Origin: Abelmoschus esculentus
Taxonomy: Eukaryota > Streptophyta > Magnoliopsida > Malvales > Malvaceae
Direction of reading: 5' to 3'
NCBI GenBank assembly: GCA_035048815.1
Contig: JAUCBN010000062.1
Location: forward strand, 382,001 to 446,000
DNA length: 64,000 bases
In this document: positions 10,596 to 21,642 of the stretch, one piece after another
How the letters are laid out: every line of letters starts with the position of its first letter
Numbering within the stretch: the first letter of the stretch is position 1
The notes under the pieces: generated by a model
Seen by the model: the letters and a program-made list of their open reading frames with translations, nothing else
Database searches by the model: none
What the model was told of the DNA's origin: nothing
Made by a program: the position numbers and the translations under genes

Positions 10596-13500
10596 ATGGC
10601 TACTCTTCCACTTTCCCTGGTGTTAGCCACTTTCTTCCTTCAACTCTTCTCAGGTCATTCATAAGCTAACAATGTACTTACCATTTACAAACTAATCTCT
10701 CATCGTTCATGTCGAATTCATGTTTTTTACAGGTGCTCCTTCATCCACGTTTACTATCGTAAACCAATGCAACTATACAGTTTGGCCGGCGGTGCTATAC
10801 GGTGTCGGAAAGCCATCACTTTCACCTACAGGCTTTATTCTTCAACCCGGGGAGTCAACATCCATCTCTTTTCCAACATCCTGGTCGGGTAGGATATGGG
10901 GTCGAACTTTTTGCACCGAAGATCCTTCAGAAAATTTCTCTTGCCTCACCGGAGACTGCAGATCGTGGACACTCGAATGTTCGGGCTATATCGCCACTCC
11001 TGTCTCCGCTGCAGAGTTTGCACTCAATAGTGGTGGGGGATCGGATTTTTATGATGTTAGTCTTGTTGATGGATACAATCTACCATTAATGATATCCCCG
11101 CACGGTGGAACCGACGGCAGCTGTATCTCTGCCGGATGTGCTGCGGATTTGAACGGTAACTGTCCTGAGGATCTTAAGGTTGTGAATGGGAGTGAAGTGG
11201 TTGCATGTAAGGGTGCGTGCGATGCTTTTAAGACCGAACAATATTGCTGCACCGGAGACTATGGTACCCCGACAACGTGCAAGCCTACCTCTTACTCTCA
11301 ATTCTTCAAACTTGCGTGCCCTACGACTTATAGCACCCCCTTCGATGATGCAATCGGTACCTTCACTTGCACCGGTGCTGATTATGATATCACTTTCTGC
11401 CCTTCAACTGCCGCTGCACCCGGGTAAGACAATATCTCCCTCGAACAACAAATTTTTTTTAAGTGTAATTTTTAATTTTTAATATTTTATTTAAAATATT
11501 TTTTTAATAAAAATTATTAATATTGTTTTTTTGCATTACGACTGTTATAGCAGGTCATCTTTATGACAATACTCTCTGTCTTTCTTTTTGTGTTTTAAAA
11601 TTGTCCCACTTAAAATGTCTTATTGGAAAAATCAACAACTTTTACAAGGTATATTTCTCTTTTTACCTTTTTTTTGTTTTCTAGCAAAAACAAAATTTAA
11701 CCTTTTAAGGATAAAATTATCTTTTTAATTATTTTACATTATTTTTCTTATTAAAACTATGTAAAAAATTAACAAAGGACTAAAATTGTGGGAGGAAGGG
11801 AGTATTCAAAGCCAGAGCTTTCTTACCGTATACGGCATCTTATCTGTGTAATTAAGTGCATGCCTTTAGAAAAACGTGTAATATTGTCGGAAACTAAAAA
11901 GTCTTTATAAGTCAATTCTATAGTAACGTCTTACACGTCTTTCTTTTTGACAGCTTTAATGTTAGTATTAGGCTTGTTTTTATTGAATTTAGCTTTTTCA
12001 AACTAATTTTTTTATCTCAAAAATTGTAAATTATTTTTTTTCATAAAAATAAGATTAAATTATGTTAAATTTCATAATTTTTTGTGTATATATTATTTTA
12101 TATCGATCTTGTTTAATTGTTTATCACATATTAAATTCCTAAAAAAATAAAATTAATAAATAATTTAGAAGTTTTACTTATTTTCATGTGCTCCTCATCC
12201 CTGGGTTTTATGTTTCATACAGCAATCCTGAAATCTACAAAAACTGCCGTGATGCATTGTTCGAATGCGGTAACATCTCCATCGGATATCCTTTCTTCGG
12301 AGGTCAACGACGGCAAGAGTGCGGCCATCCTGAGTTGGAACTTCTCTGTGACTATCATAATCATACAACCACCATTGAAATTGACGGTGTAAAACATCTG
12401 GTGCTGGACATCCGCCATGAAAGCCAAACTCTAACTCTTGTGAGGGAGGATTTGTTCAACAATGGCTTTTGTAAACCTCAAACCCCAATCCAAGGTTCCA
12501 TCATAGATTCTGAGCTGCTAGGATTTGCTCCTCCTTCGACTGGATATACCAATGTTACCCTATTTTATGGCTGCAATTCCTTAGTCCCGTCGAGTCTTGG
12601 GATCTTCTCTTGCAATAATTCAGGTTACAAAAATGTTTCCGTAACTACAGATGGTACCAGTAGTGGTGGTTGTCCGGCTAAATTAACTTTTCCGATTTCC
12701 AACCCTTCCGGTGGAAGATTTCAGTTTCGAAACGACTCAAACTTGCTTCAGTCTCTGGGAGAAGCCATGAAAACAGGGTTTCAGGTGAAATGGAAGGAGG
12801 ATAGCGAAGCTTGCCGCAACTGCAATGCTTCCGGCGGAGCGTGCGGTTTTAACATTTACAACAGTAAAACAATCTGCTTGTGTCCGTTTCTGAGTTCGGT
12901 GGAGAACGAATGCCGTCGCGTTGCTCCGCCACCATCCCAAACATATAGCGGGAACAATGATACCAGAGGTATGCAGCTTCCACTTTTACACCTACAGAAG
13001 TTGCAGGAAAATGATAGACATGTTAAAAGTTAATTTCTCTATGGGAATTTTCAGAAATATTCATGTTAAAAAATAAATTACTAAAATATTATATATCTTA
13101 TTTTATTTTTTAGAGTATTAATGATTTTACAATATTTGAAAAGTCGGACTCTGACTTTGAATAGTATAAAGATGAAGGTGTCAAAATAGGAGTCAAAAGG
13201 CTCTGGTTTCACTCAAATTATCTGAAAATATTATTCAAAGTCTGAGCCTAATGATGCCAACTTTCTAAAGAGAAATAAAGTAAGAGATACAATATTTAAA
13301 AAAAAAAAATTCAACATCAATATTTCTAATTTTTTTTTTTGATAATATAGGGATTATAATTATTTTAATCATTTGTCCTTTAAAAATAATATTTTACTAA
13401 TTTGATTTTTTTTGTTAACAATTATTTTTCTCGACAATGTATTAATTCGTACTTTAGGAAAGTCCAAGTTAACATAAAAACAATATAATTTTTGTTGTTA

Positions 13501-15339
13501 ATTGATTGATCGAAGAGTAACAAAATTATTAACTATTTCTGTATATTGTATTTACAGGGTCCAATAATTCCAGTTCCAAGTTGCATCGGAATCTAATCAT
13601 AGGTATGCAACTATTTTAATAGCTCACATATTTAACAAAGTAATAGTTTTTTTTTTTAAATTATATAAATGATTATTTGATATTATTTGATCATTATACT
13701 TAACTGTTAAATAATTTTAATATAATTATTCGTCGTTAAAATTTAATAGAGAGGTAATATAAAAGTTATAAAAAGGGTATAATTATATATTTGATCCTTG
13801 TTATTTACACATTTTTTTAATACGATATTAATTTTATTTTAATAAAATAATTTGTTTATTTAATTGGGTGGTGACATGTATTATCACCTTATTGGAGGAT
13901 TTTATTTATTTTATTAAATTAATTTTTCTCCTTCAATCAAGTGATAATATGTCACCACCTAATCAAATAATCAAATTATTTTATTAAAATAAAATTAGTA
14001 TCTTGAGAAAATGCGTAAATAATAAAGATTAAATATGTAATTATATCTTTTTATAACTGTCATGTCAATACTCCGTTAAATCTTAATGTAAATTACTACG
14101 TTAAAATCATTTTTATAGTTACATAATAGATGTATTAAAAATAAAAAATATAGTAATCAAATCAACACTAAGCTAGCTGTCACTTGTATAGTTTATCCTA
14201 ATTTCTTACATGATTTTTGTGAAGTTAATTGACTGTTAGTTTTCTTTCATACAGGATCGATCGTCGGTGTAACTGTTGTTATTATATTTGTCTGTGTCTT
14301 TGTCTGGCGATTCAAAAGAAACTTCCTATCCGGTCGTTCCAACCGTGGGAAGACGAAAGACAATGCCACAATTGAAGCATTCATCACAAATTTTGTTTCA
14401 TTTGCTCCGAAGCAGTATTCCTACAGAGAAATCAAGAAAATGACAAATACATTTTCAGACAAATTAGGTCAAGGAGGATTTGGTAGTGTGTACAAGGGAC
14501 AGCTATCCGACGGCCGTTTCGTAGCCGTCAAGATTCTAAGTGAATCCAAGGGAAACGGAGAAGATTTCATAAATGAAGTAACCAGCATTAGTAGAACTTC
14601 TCACGTTAATATAGTCACTTTACTAGGGTTTTGTTTCAAGAAATCGAAGAGAGCTTTGATCTATGAATTCATGGCTCACGGATCGTTAGACAAGTTTATC
14701 TATTCTCAGGGTCAGGGATCAGATAATCAAACTCGTGAATTAGACTGGAAAACTTTATACAACATCGCGTTCGGCATCGCTAGAGGACTTGAATACTTGC
14801 ATCAAGGTTGTAACACCAGGATCCTGCACTTTGACATAAAACCTCACAATATCCTTTTAGACGAAACTTTTTGTCCGAAAATCTCCGATTTTGGTTTGTC
14901 CAAATTATGCAAAACAAAGGAGAGTGTTGTTTCCATGACAGGTGCTCGAGGAACAATCGGATATATTGCTCCGGAAGTATATTGTCGACACTTTGGTGGC
15001 ATTTCTTATAAATCTGATGTGTATAGTTATGGAATGTTGATTCTTGAAATGGTTGGAGGAAGAAGAAATATCAATGCCGACGCGTCTCGTACTAGTGAAG
15101 TATATTTTCCGACATGGGTTTATAAGCATCTTGATGAATCTTTGTGTCTGAATCTTAATGGAGTTATAGTTGAAGAGGAAGAAGAAATAGCCAGGAAGTT
15201 GAGTGTAGTGAGCCTTTGGTGCATTCAAAGTGATCCTTCTGATCGACCATCGATGACTAAAGTGTTAGAAATGTTACAAGGGAGTGTTCAATCACTAATA
15301 GTTCCATCTAGACCTTTTGTTTCTTCTCCTGTAAGGTAA
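10596..15339 (+). CDS. Thaumatin-domain receptor kinase with WAK/LRK10L-type second ectodomain (PR5K-like)
   Basis: Plasma-membrane receptor-like kinase. Exons 10596-10653, 10733-11423, 12223-12968, 13558-13602 and 14255-15339 are phase-consistent and give 874 residues. Order: signal peptide (about 1-20, split by intron 1); thaumatin domain (about 22-246) with all 16 cysteines; GUB_WAK_bind-like region (ECGNISIGYPF) and WAK_assoc-like region (SGGACGF, about 250-490); membrane span (about 515-534, VGVTVVIIFVCVFVW); kinase (about 580-855) with GQGGFGSVYKG, AVK, HFDIKPHN (non-RD), DFG and APE. The thaumatin reading frame meets TAA at 11425-11427, but that codon lies inside a strong donor (CGG/GTAAGA); splicing to the acceptor before 12223 continues in frame. 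The alternative is two genes: a secreted thaumatin-like protein and an LRK10L kinase. No signal peptide is visible for a separate second gene, which favours the fusion. Confidence 0.8.
13690..14130. mobile_element. Long foldback (MITE-like) in intron 4 of the thaumatin-kinase gene
   Basis: A ~440-bp imperfect inverted repeat. Arms of roughly 200 bp pair around a centre near 13910; the inner stem is clearest, with GGTGGTGACATGTATTATCA at 13866-13885 matching the complement of the ATAATATGTCACCACC segment near 13946. No terminal duplication was defined. Class unknown. Confidence 0.65.
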
Positions 15340-16218
15340 GGTAGATAGCTCAATATATCCAGAAAAATGTCTTTGGAAATGGTAATAAATTATACGAATG
15401 GTCCTTTGGTTTTTGGACTGTTTGATTTTAGTCACAACATTGAAAAAAAATAATGATTTAATAATTTGTGTTATCAATTTAAACATTTTGGTCACAATCA
15501 TTTTGATGGATATCGTTAATATCCAGTTGTGTTCACGATGGGATTTATATGTATAATTATTTTGTATTTAAGAAAATTAATAAATTTAAATATGTAAAAA
15601 TAATTTAACTAATTGATCAAATATATTTGTTCAACCTTTACGCTTTTTGAATTTAAAAATTTTAATTAGTTAATACATATACAATGTAACTAAATATAAA
15701 AACTTAAAATAATCAAATTAAAAAAAATCATATAATACCTAAACTAAAACATAATCCGACCAACTTATTTAACGATTACTATTTAGATCAAAATTAAAAC
15801 TAAAAATATGAATTTAGATTGAATCTACAATCAATACATTTTTTTGGAAAAATTATATCATGGGTCAGTCCCGCTACGTGTCCATGGGACTAACCAATGA
15901 TAACTACCCACTTCATCAACTTTTCTATGTCATATTTTTTTTCCAAGTGAATCTCTACTTTTAAAATTAAAAAATAATGAGGCGGATGATTATCATTGGT
16001 CGATTCATAAATGACGTGGTGGGACTGACCCATGATATAATTTCTCTTTTTAATGGCACCCAAACAATACCTGGAAAGAGAAAATTGAAACTTTACATAT
16101 ATACAAATTTCACAAAGAAGTTGGAATTTTTCTTAGATTCTGACTCAAACCCAGTAATCTTACAGACATTTCAAGAGGACCCAAAGTGCTAATTCACAAG
16201 ATAAATATGATTACAATT
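15340..16218. other. Spacer after the thaumatin-kinase gene
   Basis: AT-rich, noncoding. It contains an inverted-repeat element (15849-16043). The rest shows nothing I can name. Confidence 0.6.
15849..16043. mobile_element. Short MITE-like inverted-repeat element
   Basis: Starts with AATTATATCATGGGTCAGTC and ends with its complement GACTGACCCATGATATAATT; pairing continues imperfectly inward to about 60 bp per arm (CCAATGATAA against TTATCATTGG). About 195 bp long. Target duplication not resolved. Probable nonautonomous DNA transposon. Confidence 0.7.
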
Positions 16219-16674
16219 CTAATCATATTTTTCTCCCCAAGAGTAAACCAGAAAGAAAACCCAGGAAAGAGACAATAAAATATCGCCAACAGTTTGCCTG
16301 ATCGAGTCCCAAGCTAAATCCTCAACTCTCCTCTCGAACCAGAACCGCCACACGGCCATGAAAACGTGAAGAAAGCTGCAGCCTTTGGCGAAGAACGACT
16401 GGAAATCAATGTCTTCGACGAAGGAGACCATGAACAGAAGGAACCCGATGGCGAACAGGAGTAGACCCGAAAAGGAATCGGAGGTTCGGATCAAGAGCTG
16501 GTCGTGAGGGGTGGAGCCCAGGAGCTTTGTGGCGGTCTCGATGCCGTGGGTGAAGGTGTAGATTTCCTTCATGCGGAACATCATGAGGGCGCCGCTAGAT
16601 AAGGCGATGGCCGAGTGGAGAAGACAGATCAGCATGAACGCCGATGACGGAGGCGGCGATGATGTTTTTGACAT
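16219..16674 (-). CDS. Small four-helix membrane protein, function unknown
   Basis: An uninterrupted 151-residue frame that I do not recognise by name. Predicted spans are near residues 12-33 (LICLLHSAIALSSGALMMF), 66-88 (FSGLLLFAIGFLLFMVSFV), 94-112 (around LHVFMAVWRFWF) and 127-146 (LLSLSWVFFLVYSW). The N-terminus is short and Ser/Pro-rich, the C-terminus is YSWGEKYD. GC content is higher than in the flanks, which supports real coding. It is single-exon and convergent with the thaumatin-kinase gene. Upstream on its strand lies a GC-rich palindromic run (GGCCGGCCGGCCGG, about 16717). It resembles uncharacterised plant-conserved transmembrane proteins; no function should be assigned. Confidence 0.75.
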   Translation of the reverse strand: MSKTSSPPPSSAFMLICLLHSAIALSSGALMMFRMKEIYTFTHGIETATKLLGSTPHDQLLIRTSDSFSGLLLFAIGFLLFMVSFVEDIDFQSFFAKGCSFLHVFMAVWRFWFERRVEDLAWDSIRQTVGDILLSLSWVFFLVYSWGEKYD

Positions 16675-18299
16675 TTTTTGGTGGGGTTTCAGTTTTTTGC
16701 GCTTTCGGAATTCGGCCGGCCGGCCGGTTGTTAAGGTTTTGTTAAAATAGGCATGGCTGTAGTGGAAGAGAGCTCTAAGTTCATATCAGGAAGCAGAGAC
16801 TGAAGGTAGAACTGTAGAAGAGGAATAGGAAGAGAGAAGGTTAAAGGATAAGAAAAGAAATATCGGTGATTTCTTTGAGGCATAATTATGGTTTTAGTCC
16901 CTCGACTATGTAAATGTAGGATTTAATAATTATATTAAAAGTTAGCATAATTTAATCTCTACTTTTATAATATTATGACTATATACACATTGATAACAAT
17001 CAGATATCGACATAAATTTAAATCGATAGTTAAGTTAAATTTTATTATACTTTTAGTGAAAAAATAAAAATTTTGCGAGTTAAATTTTTTGGTGATCGAT
17101 TATTTAATTCTATAACTATAGTAATGATCTTAACATATAAGATTATAGGATAATTTTTTTAAAACGATATAACTATTTTAAGATTCTTGCGACCATAACA
17201 GTTATGTTGTAGAGATGAGTATTATAGGAACGTTGAAAATAGTGTTTTGGTTACACCGAGTGATTGGATATATAAATATATTGAATTATACTGTTACATG
17301 AGATATCATAGTTTTTACTCGTCGAGTTATCTATGTTGATAGTATATTATTCGCTCTTCTTATTTATGAAGGTGCACAAGATCGAATCATGTTAAATCTT
17401 ATTTCTTGTGTATATCATTTCTTGTTTTATATTATTATTATTGTTTTATTATTTTTGCGTATATCAAATTTTTAATAACAACAGCGCTATTGTTTTCCTT
17501 TAAAGTGATAAAGTGATTTTTTTAAAAAACAATTATATACAAAAAAATCATCATATAATTTATTATTAGATAAATACTATTGATTAGATTTTCGTATAAT
17601 ATTAATTATAATCAAAAAAAAAAAATCACATCATTATTCAAGGTAAGAAACTAATGGTGTTTGTCAATTTGGATCTATTAATTAAATTCTTAAAGTAAGG
17701 ACCAAATTAAGTTAAAAACTATATGCAGAGGTTAAATTCTAATTTTCAGAATAATAGAGGGACTACAATTACAGATAAACCGTTTAAGTTACTATTATTG
17801 TTTTTGAAAGATTCTTCCGAGCTGTGTTTAACAGAAGATAAGGATCTGGTGGGGCCAACGGGGGTCCACTTTGAGACATTAAATAATCTACCTGTTCTTT
17901 GTAGACACACGTGTCGGATTCTAAGTATTTGCCGACAGTTAGATTTCACCGTAACCGTGAAATGGAGTAAGTACGTAACAATTATACCCAATAGGTTGAT
18001 CGACAACGCAGTATACAACTGAATTAATCTATTTTTAGAGAGTTTTTTTTAATATTTTTTATTGGTTTTCTTATTCTTTTAAATTTTTTATTTAATATAA
18101 ATCGATTTATATTATACATTAAATTTTGATAAATAAATTTTTCTATATAAATTATATATAAGATCTTAAACTTAAAACATACTTAAATAATATCAAATTG
18201 TTTATTACTTAATTAATTTCGTTAGTTTATTTTTATTGGTTTTAATCATTAATATTGATTATAGAACAGTAAGCTACATCCTTGGTCGGCTAATGCTAG
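16675..18299. other. AT-rich spacer upstream of the lectin-kinase pseudogene
   Basis: Noncoding. The first ~200 bp are the presumed promoter/leader of the minus-strand membrane protein. A less AT-rich patch at about 17840-18010 contains ACACGTGT (G-box/ABRE core) and may be the old promoter of the pseudogene. Nothing else is recognisable. Confidence 0.5.
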
Positions 18300-18745
18300 T
18301 GTCGAGAACAATGAAACAAGCTCTCAACAGCTAGGCCTAGGCCTTTCCGATCTTACCAACAAGGTCATGTCCAAGAATCGACGACAACCATGTCGGAATC
18401 GGCATTAACCCCCTGAAATCAGAAAGATCCCACACTGTGGGTTACTACAGCAATGATAAAGAATAGGCTTTTGAGGGAGTGAAGTTGAATGATGGCAACA
18501 ACGATCACGTTTAGATTGACTATGCTGATTTGGTTCTTAATGTTACTAGGGTACCTGTAGGAACCAATAGGCCGAAGCATCCATTGTTGAATGTTTCCCT
18601 GAATTGGTCGGTCATGCAGCACAACCGACAGTCGACAATATTTGACCGTCGCATACCTATTCCATGTCAATTTTGGACCAACAAAATGAGAGTATCCTTT
18701 TACATATGCTGCTTCCGCAGCACCTTGGGATAGCATATTTGGGAC
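18300..18745 (+). pseudogene. L-type lectin receptor kinase pseudogene with the kinase deleted
   Basis: 18300-18613 encodes a decayed legume-lectin segment: QQLGLGLSDLTN, then after a frameshift IDDNHVGIGINPLKS, HTVGYYSNDKE followed by a stop, a further stop after NNDHV, then YADLVLNVTRVPVG and HPLLNVSLNWS. It matches the lectin domain of the intact gene just downstream. At about 18613 homology jumps: 18625-18745 instead resembles the C-terminal coding tail and 3' UTR of the intact gene (compare GCAGCACCTTGGGATAGCA here with GAAGCACCTTGGAGTAGCAG near 20974). The transmembrane and kinase parts are missing. Tandem duplicate reduced by internal deletion. Confidence 0.85.
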
Positions 18746-18894
18746 AATAATGATGGATGCCCTTGATCTTTGTGAAAACTAACCATGTCCTTGTCTAGAT
18801 GTAGAACAGTACCCTACCATGGTCCAGACCAGGACTTTTAAAACCAGTACAGCAGGCAGCAGCCAAGTTTGAATTTCCGACACTTCAAAGAGAT

Positions 18895-18907
18895 TTGACT
18901 TTTGACT
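18895..18907 (+). promoter_or_regulatory. Tandem W-boxes upstream of the lectin kinase
   Basis: Two TTGACT motifs (18895-18900 and 18902-18907), about 80 bp before the start codon. TTGAC(C/T) is the WRKY-binding core and is common in defence-gene promoters. Binding is inferred, not shown. Confidence 0.45.
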
Positions 18908-18983
18908 TCTAAAAACAAATCCCAAACCTCAATCCACACTGTCCTATAGTAGAGAGGCTCTTCTGTTTTTCTTTTTTGCAGCA

Positions 18984-20924
18984 ATGGGAAAACACTCAAA
19001 ACCTCTCTTGTTTGTTCTTATGTTCATAACCCAGTTTTCTCAACTTGTTCTATCAGTTGATTTCGTATTCAATGGCTTCAACTCAACTGATGTTCTACTC
19101 TACGGTGATGCCAACATAGATTCCAAAATTCTTACACTCACCGAAGAAACATCTTTTGTTGCCGGCCGAGCTTTTTACAGATCAAAAGTCCCAACAAAGA
19201 CTCCAAATTCATCTCATGCACTTCCTTTTTCAACATCTTTTATCTTCTCCGCCCCTCCTTCCATGAACAAGTATTCATCCATAGGAGGACCTGACATAGC
19301 TTTTGTCTTTACACCAAATACAGATACCCATAGAACTAACTCTGGCTTTCGTATGGATCTCATCTACGGTGTTACAATCAACTTTAACAGCCTCACGTCA
19401 ACAAGCTCCCACTCTGCAGGTTATTGGTTAACCAGTGATTTTGATGATGATGATGATGGGAATCAAAGTTTTAAGACACTGAGTTTTGATGATGGTAAGA
19501 ACAATCAACTTTGGCTTGACTTTGCAGATTCGGTTCTTAATGTTACTTTGGCTCCTATAGGAATCAAGAAACCTAAACGTCCATTGCTGAATGTTTCTTT
19601 CAATTTATCTGATGTTTTTGAGGATGAAATGCATGTTGGATTCACTACAACATCAACCGGGCATCAAAGTTTTAGGATTTTGGCTTGGAGTTTTAGTAAC
19701 TCGAACTTCCGGTTAAGTGAGAGCTTGATCACCGCCGGTTTACCATCGTTTACCACACCCTTGTTTACTATCCCCAAGACTCCATTTTATAAGCATAGAT
19801 TGTTTATTGCAGGAGTAACAGTGGGAAGTTTCTTGGTTGTTGTTTTGATTGCTATGTTTTGTCTGTGTTTGATTATGAGAGGAAGGAGACAAGCAAGGGA
19901 GATAGCGGCAATGGAAGACTGGGAATTCGAGTATTGGCCGCATAGGATGACATATCAAGAAATCGATGCAGCCACCAATGGATTTTCGGATGAAAACGTG
20001 ATCGGATTTGGAGGAAATGGTAATGTCTATAAGGGTGTTTTACATGGAGGAACAGAGATTGCAGTAAAACGCATTTCACATGAAAACAACGGAAGGAGAG
20101 AGTTCTTGGCTGAGATTTCGAGCCTCGGTCGGTTAAAACACCGGTGTCTCGTCGGTTTGAAAGGCTGGTGCAAGAAAGAACAAGGGACGTTCATGTTGAT
20201 CTATGATTATATGGAAAATGGGAGCTTGGACAAAAGGGTCTATTGTGACTATGATGAGAGCAAGATGTTGAGTTGCGATGATAGAATTAGAATTTTGAAG
20301 GATGTTGCCTCTGCTGTATTGTATTTGCACGAGGGATGGGAAGCTAAGGTCTTACATAGGGACATCAAGGCCAGCAATGTATTACTTGATAAGTATATGA
20401 ATGGAAGGTTAGGGGATTTCGGGTTAGCCCGGATGGACGGGCAAGGTCAAGTAGCTAACACAACACGTGTGGTTGGAACTTTAGGTTACTTGGCCCCTGA
20501 GGTGTTGATAGGGAGAAGAGCATCGGCACAAACCGATGTATTCAGTTTTGGAATCTTAATCTTGGAGGTCATGTGTGGGAGGAGACCTTTAGAAGAAGGG
20601 AAGCCAGCTTTGGTGGAATGGGTATGGCAGCTGATGGTGCAACATGAATTACTTGCTGCGGTCGATCCACGGCTAAGAACTAACACCGGATTTGACGATG
20701 AAGAGGTGGAGAAAGTGCTTCATTTAGGTTTGTTGTGCTCATATCCTAATCCGGATTCCAGACCTACAATGAGACAAGTAGTTAAAGTCTTGGAAGAGAA
20801 GGACGAGCCTTACGAACTAGTAATGGAGGGTTTGGAAGCACGCCCCATAATGAACAATATTCGACAGTCACATTCGTGTTCCATATCGCTGTCTTGGGCT
20901 AACAGCATTGTGCAAGGTAGATGA
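18984..20924 (+). CDS. L-type lectin-domain receptor kinase, class VII type, with a shortened lectin domain
   Basis: Intronless, 646 residues. Signal peptide 1-24; legume-lectin domain about 25-255; membrane span about 273-297 (AGVTVGSFLVVVLIAMFCL); kinase about 335-600 with GFGGNGNVYKG, AVKR, HRDIKASNVLLD (RD kinase), DFGLAR and GYLAPEV; C-tail ending SCSISLSWANSIVQGR. The juxtamembrane MEDWEFEYWPHRMTYQEIDAAT and this tail closely follow Arabidopsis LecRK-VII.1/VII.2 as I remember them. The lectin domain goes from FVFTPNTDTHRTNSGFRMDL straight to YGVTINFNSLTS, omitting about 40 residues that normally hold the FGVEFD.F and DNHVG metal-site strands. Start chosen at 18984 because it opens a good signal peptide. 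The kinase looks fully functional. Confidence 0.93.
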   Translation: MGKHSKPLLFVLMFITQFSQLVLSVDFVFNGFNSTDVLLYGDANIDSKILTLTEETSFVAGRAFYRSKVPTKTPNSSHALPFSTSFIFSAPPSMNKYSSIGGPDIAFVFTPNTDTHRTNSGFRMDLIYGVTINFNSLTSTSSHSAGYWLTSDFDDDDDGNQSFKTLSFDDGKNNQLWLDFADSVLNVTLAPIGIKKPKRPLLNVSFNLSDVFEDEMHVGFTTTSTGHQSFRILAWSFSNSNFRLSESLITAGLPSFTTPLFTIPKTPFYKHRLFIAGVTVGSFLVVVLIAMFCLCLIMRGRRQAREIAAMEDWEFEYWPHRMTYQEIDAATNGFSDENVIGFGGNGNVYKGVLHGGTEIAVKRISHENNGRREFLAEISSLGRLKHRCLVGLKGWCKKEQGTFMLIYDYMENGSLDKRVYCDYDESKMLSCDDRIRILKDVASAVLYLHEGWEAKVLHRDIKASNVLLDKYMNGRLGDFGLARMDGQGQVANTTRVVGTLGYLAPEVLIGRRASAQTDVFSFGILILEVMCGRRPLEEGKPALVEWVWQLMVQHELLAAVDPRLRTNTGFDDEEVEKVLHLGLLCSYPNPDSRPTMRQVVKVLEEKDEPYELVMEGLEARPIMNNIRQSHSCSISLSWANSIVQGR

Positions 20925-21642
20925 ATCTTGCACCATTGCTAAAATGGAGCCACCTTTTGCTTCTTCAGTTTCTGAAGCACCTTGGAGTAGCAGATTTCGA
21001 CAGTCAAGTTGTTCCATCCATTTGTGAAACTGAATACAGCAACTTGGCCACAATATTGTAATCAAAAGTCTTGTTTGAATGAAGTATGAAAGAAGTCCTT
21101 GCAGATTGTTTTGTATTCTTTTATTGATTCGAGTGATTTAGAGGTTAATGGAGTTCTATCTCTAAATATCACAAATAAATTTAAGAAAACATATATAAAA
21201 CAAATAACAAAAATATCAACAGAAAAAATGGAAAAAGACTCATCAACCTCATGGAGTGAATCACACTCACAATTGAAGCGTTAGTTAATACTTTAAATTT
21301 ATTTCAAAAGTATATTTTTATAGGAATACATCATAAATTAAAAATATTTTAAATTTTAACCACTAACCTTAAATTTTAAACCCTAAAAATACATCATAAA
21401 CTCAATTCTTTAAATTTAATCATAAACTCTATTCTTATTTAAAAAATTCCTAAACTCACTCAAACTCTAAACTTTAACTTTAAATTATAAATCTACTTTA
21501 ACTCCAACTCCCGACTCCATTGCACCATTCTACCAAAGTTGTAAGGTTGATGAAGTCTCTCGAATTCACGTAATTTTCACCACTTTTCATGAAGTTTCCA
21601 TACCAGTCTCAACAACACCAGCAAAAACGAACCCAGAAGTTT
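20925..21642. other. Spacer between lectin kinase and solo LTR
   Basis: The first ~150 bp are the probable 3' UTR of the lectin kinase; the rest is AT-rich noncoding DNA. Nothing else recognised. Confidence 0.6.

Noticed and set aside
17723..18022. Overlapping open frames on both strands
   Set aside because: No domain; more likely old promoter sequence of the lectin-kinase pseudogene.
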